NCBI GenBank assembly: GCA_045637775.1
Contig: JAZUAC010000038.1
Span: 1 to 10,995, forward strand
Source: UMGS172 sp045637775
GTDB taxonomy: Bacteria > Bacillota > Clostridia > Oscillospirales > Acutalibacteraceae
DNA: 10,995 nt
Direction: 5' to 3'
Position 1 is the first letter of the stretch, and every line of letters begins with the position of its first letter. Under the pieces are notes generated by a model. The model was not told where the DNA came from and ran no database searches. It saw nothing but the letters and a program-made list of their open reading frames with translations. Made by a program: the position numbers and the translations under genes. Below are positions 7,304-10,995 of the stretch, one piece after another.

Positions 7304-7331
7304 AAGGCTTGAGGAATTAACCTCAAGCCTT
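7304..7331. terminator. Bidirectional terminator, copy 1 of a 28-nt repeat
   Basis: An 11-bp stem (AAGGCTTGAGG with CCTCAAGCCTT) encloses the loop AATTAA. The following TATAATTTTAT makes a moderate plus-strand terminator. The stop codon of the minus-strand SLOG gene (7330-7332) overlaps the stem. The whole 28 nt recurs identically at 8269-8296. Confidence 0.8.
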
Positions 7332-7698
7332 ATAATTTTATCATTTTTATTCTGACAGGTTTACCGCTATTCCTCGCACATTCAATCATAGACTTTGTAC
7401 CTCGACTTTTTCCATCCCAAAAGCAAATCACAAGGTCGCAAGCCTCTGCCATCTGCTTATTGCGTTTTGGCCCTGCACTTCTTCCGTATTTTTGCCAATC
7501 TGCAGGATATCTTTCAATCATAAAGCCATTTTCCAAGGCGTACCGTTCCCCTAACGCATCCGCACCGCTTGCGCCACCCGAAATAATGATTATATTGTTT
7601 TCCTTTCTGAAGTCCGAAAGACAAAAATCAATGTAATTCTTGGACTCGTCATAGTTATTATAATCCCTACACCCTGCTATAACCACTCGTATTTCCAA
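7330..7698 (-). CDS. SLOG-superfamily DUF2493 (YspA-like) protein
   Basis: This 122-residue single-domain protein matches the DUF2493/YAcAr branch of the SLOG Rossmannoid superfamily, thought to bind nucleotides or nucleotide-derived signals. Key parts are the opening strand with GCRDY (9-13), the glycine-rich SGGASGAD loop (40-47), PADWQKYGRSAGPKRN (65-80) and FWDGKSRGTKSMI (93-105). The start is set at TTG 7698: the excellent GAGGAGGT at 7712-7705 lies 7 nt upstream of it, while the in-frame GTG at 7704 would abut that site. The gene is divergent from a Cro/CI-type regulator with repeated operator-like sites between them. No membrane segment or enzyme partner is visible. SLOG proteins occur in phage, mobile-element and conflict settings, but function here is unknown. 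Confidence 0.82.
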   Translation of the reverse strand: MEIRVVIAGCRDYNNYDESKNYIDFCLSDFRKENNIIIISGGASGADALGERYALENGFMIERYPADWQKYGRSAGPKRNKQMAEACDLVICFWDGKSRGTKSMIECARNSGKPVRIKMIKL

Positions 7699-7743
7699 AC
7701 ACACACCTCCTCATTACATCACCGCCTCTATTTCAACCTATTA

Positions 7744-7804
7744 CAGATTAAAAATCAATAACCTTATTCAGATTAAACTAAAATTGTAAATAATAAGTTT
7801 AATC
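7744..7804. promoter_or_regulatory. Repeated GATTAAA operator-like sites in the divergent intergenic region
   Basis: GATTAAACT (7771-7779) and its exact reverse complement AGTTTAATC (7796-7804) form a 9-bp inverted repeat with a 16-nt spacer. A third site, CAGATTAAAAATC (7744-7756), contains the small palindrome GATTAAAAATC. These sit in the 119-nt gap between the SLOG and XRE genes and likely form the binding region of the adjacent HTH regulator. No convincing -35/-10 pair was identified. Confidence 0.45.
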
Positions 7805-7817
7805 AGGGGGGTTAAAG

Positions 7818-8033
7818 ATGTATAGAAGAATACGCGACTTAAGAGAAGACCGTGATATGAACCAAACCGAAATGGCAAAGGTGTTGGGTATGTCGCAGAC
7901 CGGATATTCCAAATACGAGACCGGTGAAAATGACATTCCGACTGCAGTTTTAATTAAACTGGCAAGGTTCCACAACACCAGTATTGATTACTTGCTTGGC
8001 GAGACCGATCATAAAAACAGATATCCGAAATAA
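7818..8033 (+). CDS. XRE-family (Cro/CI-type, HTH_3) transcriptional regulator
   Basis: A 71-residue protein made almost only of a Cro/CI-type helix-turn-helix domain. It opens with RIRDLREDRDMNQTEMAKVL (4-23). The recognition helix region GMSQTGYSKYETGENDIP (24-41) is typical, followed by the LIKLARFHNTSIDYLLGET closing helices (45-63). ATG 7818 has a GGGGGG ribosome binding site about 6 nt upstream. It is divergent from the SLOG gene and 19 nt ahead of a second small HTH gene, an arrangement like the switch region of a prophage or integrated element. Autoregulation through the repeated GATTAAA sites upstream is likely but inferred. There is no sensor or peptidase domain. Confidence 0.9.
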   Translation: MYRRIRDLREDRDMNQTEMAKVLGMSQTGYSKYETGENDIPTAVLIKLARFHNTSIDYLLGETDHKNRYPK

Positions 8034-8052
8034 TAATTCGAGAAAGGTTGTT

Positions 8053-8259
8053 ATGATAGTATTTGATAAATTATGGATTTCTATGGAACAGAAAGGTTTT
8101 TCAACCTATAAGTTAAGAGAAAAATGTGGTATTGACAGCAAAACAATACGACGATTGAAAGCAAACGACAATATAGAAACCAAAACAATAGATAAACTTT
8201 GTTCTGCTCTAAATTGCCGTATTGAGGACATTTTGGAGTACATTCCAGATCAACAATAA
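8053..8259 (+). CDS. Small HTH protein (HTH_26, Cro/C1-type)
   Basis: The 68-residue protein is a lone Cro/C1-type DNA-binding domain of the HTH_26 (YozG-like) kind. Its helix-turn-helix spans about residues 18-38, from TYKLREKCGIDSKTIRRLK, and is followed by TIDKLCSALNCRIEDILEYI (45-64). ATG 8053 is chosen because AGAAAGG (8041-8047) is properly spaced before it. The frame stays open upstream to ATG 7984, but that stretch lies inside the XRE gene and has no HTH-family character. Cotranscription with the XRE gene is likely (19-nt gap, shared terminator). Two adjacent Cro/CI-type proteins suggest a regulatory pair, one possibly an antagonist or phage-type remnant. Targets are unknown. Confidence 0.85.
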   Translation: MIVFDKLWISMEQKGFSTYKLREKCGIDSKTIRRLKANDNIETKTIDKLCSALNCRIEDILEYIPDQQ

Positions 8260-8261
8260 TC

Positions 8262-8305
8262 AAAAGAAAAGGCTTGAGGAATTAACCTCAAGCCTTTTTT
8301 CTTTT
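8262..8305 (+). terminator. Intrinsic terminator of the HTH pair, copy 2 of the 28-nt repeat
   Basis: The core hairpin 8269-8296 is identical to 7304-7331 (stem AAGGCTTGAGG, loop AATTAA). Here it is followed by TTTTCTTTT and preceded by AAAAGAAAA, so flanking A-T pairing lengthens the stem. Confidence 0.88.
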
Positions 8306-8380
8306 GTAGGGAACGCATTTATGCGTTGCGTAATATGACACAAGACAAAAGTTTCGGCAGGGATAAATCCCTGCCCTACA
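8305..8380. repeat. MITE-like dispersed repeat with TGTAGGG terminal inverted repeats
   Basis: The 76-nt unit starts with TGTAGGG (8305-8311) and ends with its exact reverse complement CCCTACA (8374-8380). It contains two strong hairpins: AACGCAT/ATGCGTT (8312-8327), and GGCAGGGAT/ATCCCTGCC (8356-8375), whose 3' arm overlaps the terminal CCCTACA by 2 nt. TGTAGGG-flanked paired hairpins of this kind recur in gut Clostridia as non-coding dispersed elements (from memory). No clear target-site duplication or coding capacity is visible. Confidence 0.6.
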
Positions 8381-8392
8381 TCATCACCGAAA

Positions 8393-8450
8393 TGAATCAT
8401 TTGTTGTCTTGTTTGTAATTACAGTAATTTATAAATTACTTCTTAGCAGC
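8393..8450. repeat. Direct repeat copy 1, duplicated 3' end of the GGGtGRT gene
   Basis: This copy matches 9784-9832 at 48 of 49 positions (difference at 8411), apart from a 9-nt insertion ACAGTAATT at 8421-8429. On the minus strand it would encode ...AAKK followed by TAA, the same ending as the GGGtGRT protein, plus its 3' untranslated part. Coding similarity stops right after and an in-frame TAG follows, so no gene remains. Confidence 0.8.
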
Positions 8451-8487
8451 AACTTTAGCAACGCACTACATAATGTGAAAGTAATAA

Positions 8488-8516
8488 TTGATTTTTGCTT
8501 GCGGCGGTGGTATACT
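8488..8516 (+). promoter_or_regulatory. Strong extended -10 promoter of the structured RNA
   Basis: TTGATT (8488-8493), a 17-nt spacer ending in TGG, and TATACT (8511-8516) make one of the best promoter matches in the window. The predicted start at about 8522-8524 coincides with the first base of the RNA's closing stem. Confidence 0.65.
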
Positions 8517-8521
8517 AAATT

Positions 8522-8694
8522 TACCACACAACAATTTAAAATACCAACATATTATAAGTGTGCATTTTTATCTTTCGGTAAAAGTGCAGGCTCTATTTTC
8601 GCATACTTTAATGTGTTGGTGAAAATGTTGTGTGGTAGCAATTAGGAGTCGCATTTTTCGGTGTGTGTGACTTTTAGTTGCACACACTTTTTTT
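8522..8694 (+). ncRNA. Candidate structured non-coding RNA or riboswitch-like leader
   Basis: A nested rod-like fold spans 8522-8637. P1 pairs TACCACACAACA (8522-8533) with TGTTGTGTGGTA (8626-8637). P2 pairs 8542-8554 with 8609-8621 (13 bp, two G-U). P3 pairs AAGTGTGC (8556-8563) with GCATACTT (8601-8608), with one wobble. An apical 7-bp hairpin (8566-8572 with 8577-8583) has loop TTTC, and 8584-8600 is left unpaired. A 23-nt linker and an intrinsic terminator (8661-8694) complete the transcript. A strong promoter is aligned to its 5' end and no convincing ORF is present. It could be a stand-alone sRNA or the aptamer and expression platform of the membrane-protein gene 78 nt downstream. I do not recognise an Rfam family. 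It does not look like SRP RNA, tmRNA or RNase P, and resemblance to 6S is only in overall rod shape. Confidence 0.65.
8661..8694 (+). terminator. Intrinsic terminator ending the structured RNA
   Basis: GTGTGTGTGAC (8661-8671) pairs with GTTGCACACAC (8677-8687) as an 11-bp stem with two wobbles and loop TTTTA, followed by seven T. It lies between the RNA fold and the DUF4234 gene, so read-through or antitermination would be needed to express that gene from the 8488-8516 promoter. Confidence 0.85.
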
Positions 8695-8772
8695 GTTTTA
8701 GGGGGGACAAAAATTCAAAAACGCCGAATATCATTAAAATATTTATTCAAGCTATAAGGAGGCAGGAATTAA

Positions 8773-9687
8773 ATGAAAGTTAATAGAAGAAATTTAATTG
8801 AGTTGATTTTACAAGTCGCAATTATCGGTCTCTTTTTTATCGAAGGCTTCGTTACTCGGGTACGGTGTTATTCTGATGGGGAGTTTTATTCCCAAGAGTC
8901 GTGGTTTGAAATTTTCGATGAAGTTATCGGTTTTCTTGCCGATGATTTTACAAGCGTTATATTCGGTGTAATAGCGATACCTTTGGCTGTGTGTGTCGTC
9001 GGTGTTCTTGTAATACAGCTTGTAGGCCAAAAGCGGAATTTAAAAATTGTGCCAATTGCAGCTGTTGTCGAAACTGCCATTTTAGCACTCGCTATCATAG
9101 TTTACCATTACACACTAGGTGTCGATTATATAATTTATGATGTACTTTTCTGCATAATCCCAACCTTATCAATCGCTTTGTCAGCAATAAGTGTTTTGGG
9201 GTACATAAAAGCCAAGAAGAAAGGTATTTCCGACGAACTGCTGATTAAACCTAAAGAAATCCGAGCAAGAAACATTAAAGCACCATCTACTCAAACTAAT
9301 ATTAACTATGGTGAAGCCAACATCAAGTCTGCCGAAAGCAATATTGAATGCGGTGAAGGTTACAGAAGCCTTGCTGTACACACTCTTTTAAGCATAATAA
9401 CTTTTGGCGTTTGGAATTTCATTTGGGTTTATAAAACAACAAAATTTTTAAATAAGACACCCAATACAGAAGTATATAGTCCAACCAAAAAGTTGCTTTT
9501 GTGCATATTTGTTCCTATGTATCAAACATATTGGTTTTACAAGCACGGCGAAAAGGTTGATAATTTTAGCCAACACAAAGGGTTGAAAAACAGTTATTTA
9601 ACAATTTTATGCCCTTTGTTCCCTATATTTGTTATTTCGTCCGTAATTATGCAAGATAAAATCAACCAAATTTGCACACACGAGTAA
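8773..9687 (+). CDS. DUF4234-containing multi-spanning membrane protein
   Basis: This 304-residue integral membrane protein has unknown function. Four hydrophobic helices come first (about 10-28, 62-85, 92-113, 118-145). A hydrophilic linker (146-195) with short repeated wording (NYGEANIKSAESNIECGEG) follows. The DUF4234 domain is at about 197-298 with three more helices, recognisable from GYRSLAVHTLLSIITFGVWN (196-215), WVYKTTKFLN (218-227) and YQTYWFYKHGEKV (250-262). DUF4234 proteins often have only this domain, so the four-helix N-terminal extension is notable. ATG 8773 has AAGGAGG 10 nt upstream. The 78 nt between the preceding terminator and the ATG contain a G6 run and A/T-rich sequence but no convincing promoter, which points to control by the structured RNA leader. 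Between two gene-end direct repeats, it may be a transferred cassette. Confidence 0.82.
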   Translation: MKVNRRNLIELILQVAIIGLFFIEGFVTRVRCYSDGEFYSQESWFEIFDEVIGFLADDFTSVIFGVIAIPLAVCVVGVLVIQLVGQKRNLKIVPIAAVVETAILALAIIVYHYTLGVDYIIYDVLFCIIPTLSIALSAISVLGYIKAKKKGISDELLIKPKEIRARNIKAPSTQTNINYGEANIKSAESNIECGEGYRSLAVHTLLSIITFGVWNFIWVYKTTKFLNKTPNTEVYSPTKKLLLCIFVPMYQTYWFYKHGEKVDNFSQHKGLKNSYLTILCPLFPIFVISSVIMQDKINQICTHE

Positions 9688-9751
9688 AACAAAAAGCTGT
9701 TTCCAATATTGAAATGTATATGTAACGGTTGTTCTGCTTGCATAATAAACA

Positions 9752-9785
9752 TAAAAACAAGCCTTGAGGATGCCCTCAAGGCTTG
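9752..9785 (-). terminator. Terminator of the GGGtGRT gene (possibly bidirectional)
   Basis: A perfect 12-bp stem (CAAGCCTTGAGG at 9758-9769 with CCTCAAGGCTTG at 9774-9785) has loop ATGC. On the minus strand it is followed by GTTTTTAT. It is also the only hairpin after the DUF4234 gene, although the plus-strand T-tract is poor. Confidence 0.8.
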
Positions 9786-9832
9786 AATCATTTGTTGTCT
9801 TATTTGTAATTTATAAATTACTTCTTAGCAGC
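9784..9832. repeat. Direct repeat copy 2, native 3' end of the GGGtGRT gene
   Basis: This copy covers the last codons, the stop codon (9818-9820) and about 34 nt of 3' untranslated sequence of the GGGtGRT gene. It is repeated in the same orientation at 8393-8450, about 1.39 kb to the left, enclosing the structured RNA and the DUF4234 gene. Confidence 0.8.
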
Positions 9833-10819
9833 TTCTTCAACTGCAACTGCACAAGCAACAGTCATACCAACCATGGGGTTGTTACCTGCACCGATAAGAC
9901 CCATCATCTCAACATGAGCAGGAACAGAAGAAGAACCTGCAAACTGAGCATCACCGTGCATACGGCCCATAGTATCGGTCATACCGTAAGAAGCAGGACC
10001 TGCAGCCATATTATCGGGATGGAGGGTACGTCCGGTACCACCGCCGGAAGCAACAGAGAAATAACCTACGCCGTTCTCGTTACACCACTTCTTGTAGGTA
10101 CCTGCAACAGGATGCTGGAAACGGGTGGGGTTGGTGGAGTTACCGGTGATGGAAACGCCAACCTTCTCAAGCTGCATAATTGCAACGCCTTCGGGAACAT
10201 TGTCAGAACCGTAGCACTTAACGTCAGCTCTGGGACCCTTGGAGAAGGGAACCTCACGAACAACGGTTACTTCCTCGGTATAAGGATCGAACTTGGTCTC
10301 AACATAAGTGAAGCCGTTGATACGGGAAATGATGTAAGCAGCGTCCTTACCAAGACCGTTAAGGATAACGCGGAGGGGCTTTACACGAACCTTGTTAGCG
10401 TTAAGAGCGATCTTGATCGCGCCCTCTGCAGCCGCGAAGGACTCGTGACCTGCCAAGAAGCAGAAGCACTCGGTCTCCTCGGAGAGAAGCATCTTACCGA
10501 GATTACCGTGGCCAAGACCAACCTTACGGTTTTCAGCAACGGAACCGGGGATACAGAAAGCCTGAAGACCGATACCGATAGCAGCAGCGGCGTCAGCAGC
10601 CTTTGTGCAGCCCTTCTTGATTGCGATAGCAGCGCCTACAACGTAAGCCCACTTTGCGTTCTCAAAGCAGATAGGCTGAGTTTCTTCTACGATCTTATAA
10701 GGATCAATGCCCTTAGCGTCGCAGATTTCCTTACACTCGTCGATAGAGTTAATACCAAATTCCTTAAGAGCAGCGAGAATTTTCGCTTCTCTTCTTTCAT
10801 AACCTTCAAATTTAGCCAT
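9818..10819 (-). CDS. GGGtGRT protein
   Basis: This 333-residue protein carries the motif that names the GGGtGRT family (PF14057): SGGGTGRTLHPDNMAAGP at 258-275, followed by GMTDTMGRMHGDAQFAG (279-295). Other conserved-looking blocks are VGLGHGNLGKMLLSEETECF (100-119), GHESFAAAEGAIK (124-136) and GNSTNPTRFQHPVAGTYKKW (226-245). Several cysteines (C51, C71, C89, C118, C120, C202, C246, C323) could serve metal or Fe-S chemistry. The biochemical role is not known. ATG 10819 is supported by AAGGAGGT 8 nt upstream. It follows the Fe-S scaffold-like gene by only 17 nt, so the two are an operon and probably act together. The codon use is strongly biased and the spelling clean, suggesting high expression. 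Confidence 0.92.
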   Translation of the reverse strand: MAKFEGYERREAKILAALKEFGINSIDECKEICDAKGIDPYKIVEETQPICFENAKWAYVVGAAIAIKKGCTKAADAAAAIGIGLQAFCIPGSVAENRKVGLGHGNLGKMLLSEETECFCFLAGHESFAAAEGAIKIALNANKVRVKPLRVILNGLGKDAAYIISRINGFTYVETKFDPYTEEVTVVREVPFSKGPRADVKCYGSDNVPEGVAIMQLEKVGVSITGNSTNPTRFQHPVAGTYKKWCNENGVGYFSVASGGGTGRTLHPDNMAAGPASYGMTDTMGRMHGDAQFAGSSSVPAHVEMMGLIGAGNNPMVGMTVACAVAVEEAAKK

Positions 10820-10836
10820 TATACATTACCTCCTTA

Positions 10837-10995
10837 TTATTCTTTACGGGGGTCAATGTACTTTGCAGCATCATTGAATCTACCGTATGTACCCTTTGCC
10901 TTTTCATATGCCTCGTTGGGCTCAACGCCCTTCTTGATCATATCGGTCATCTTGCCGAGAGATACGAACTCGTAGCCGATAACCTCGTTGTTTTC
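10837..10995 (-). CDS. Iron-sulfur cluster assembly scaffold (NifU N-domain-like) protein, C-terminal fragment
   Basis: The open frame enters from the right edge and gives 52 residues ending in tandem stops (TAA 10839-10837, then TAA 10836-10834). The tail contains NNEVIGYEFVSLGKMTDMI and KAKGTYGRFNDAAKYIDPR. This matches my memory of the C-terminus of the NifU-like scaffold proteins that precede GGGtGRT genes in Clostridia. The catalytic or cluster-binding part is outside the window, so identification rests on the tail and on the gene order. It lies 17 nt upstream of the GGGtGRT start, in the same transcript. Confidence 0.6.
   Translation of the reverse strand, partial: ENNEVIGYEFVSLGKMTDMIKKGVEPNEAYEKAKGTYGRFNDAAKYIDPRKE

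Noticed and set aside
8409..8645. A 78-codon open frame on the plus strand.
   Set aside because: It runs across the direct repeat, the promoter and most of the structured RNA, and has no ribosome binding site. Its first residues resemble those of the antisense frame at 9764 only because both read through the same repeat.
8522..8694. 6S RNA, SRP RNA or tmRNA as identity of the structured RNA.
   Set aside because: No SRP GGAA-type apical loop or conserved core, no tmRNA tRNA-like ends or tag frame, and no large symmetric central bubble as in 6S. Only length and rod shape overlap with 6S.
9764..10975. A 403-codon open frame on the plus strand.
   Set aside because: It is antisense to the GGGtGRT gene, whose motifs, ribosome binding site and operon context are clear. 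Its translation is rich in Ser/Thr/Asn with no recognisable domain, a mirror of strong codon bias on the other strand.
1..10995. CRISPR array, tRNA or rRNA genes, transposase or integrase.
   Set aside because: No regularly spaced repeats, no tRNA cloverleaf and no recombinase motifs were seen on either strand.

Overview
The window looks like a chromosomal segment of a low-to-moderate GC anaerobic Firmicute, most likely class Clostridia and perhaps a gut Oscillospiraceae/Ruminococcaceae-type organism. The evidence is RNase Y, strong AGGAGG-type ribosome binding sites, U-tailed intrinsic terminators, a short RelQ-like alarmone synthetase, a LUD-domain protein, and a GGGtGRT protein beside an Fe-S scaffold-like gene. 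The assignment comes from gene content and is an inference. No tRNA, rRNA, CRISPR array or transposase was seen.

Layout. Positions 2-838 hold the C-terminal half of RNase Y (rny), closed by a terminator. A LUD-domain protein (945-1592, +) converges on a GH16-type lipoprotein (1648-3450, -), and the two share a perfectly palindromic terminator. Upstream of the lipoprotein is a biotin-protein ligase without an HTH domain (3564-4337, -). Next is a divergent sugar-metabolism pair: a TIM-barrel sugar phosphate isomerase/epimerase (4441-5406, -) and a Gfo/Idh/MocA oxidoreductase (5618-6604, +). Their shared intergenic region carries two promoters and a LacI-type palindrome. The oxidoreductase is followed after 12 nt by a single-domain (p)ppGpp synthetase (6617-7300).

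From 7304 to about 9832 the window becomes accessory-like. A SLOG/DUF2493 protein (-) diverges from two small Cro/CI-type HTH genes (+), and this trio is flanked by identical 28-nt terminator hairpins. A MITE-like repeat follows at 8305-8380. Then comes a cassette bracketed by near-identical 49-nt direct repeats copied from the 3' end of the GGGtGRT gene. The cassette holds a strong promoter, a highly structured RNA of about 170 nt ending in an intrinsic terminator, and a seven-helix DUF4234 membrane protein.

The right edge (9818-10995, -) returns to core-like content: the GGGtGRT protein and, directly upstream of it, the C-terminus of its Fe-S scaffold-like partner.

How the genes relate. 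The GH16 lipoprotein, isomerase and oxidoreductase suggest polysaccharide or sugar-derivative use, although they are separate transcription units. The strongest candidate for something undescribed is the structured RNA at 8522-8694 in front of the DUF4234 gene. It is either a stand-alone small RNA or a riboswitch-like attenuator.
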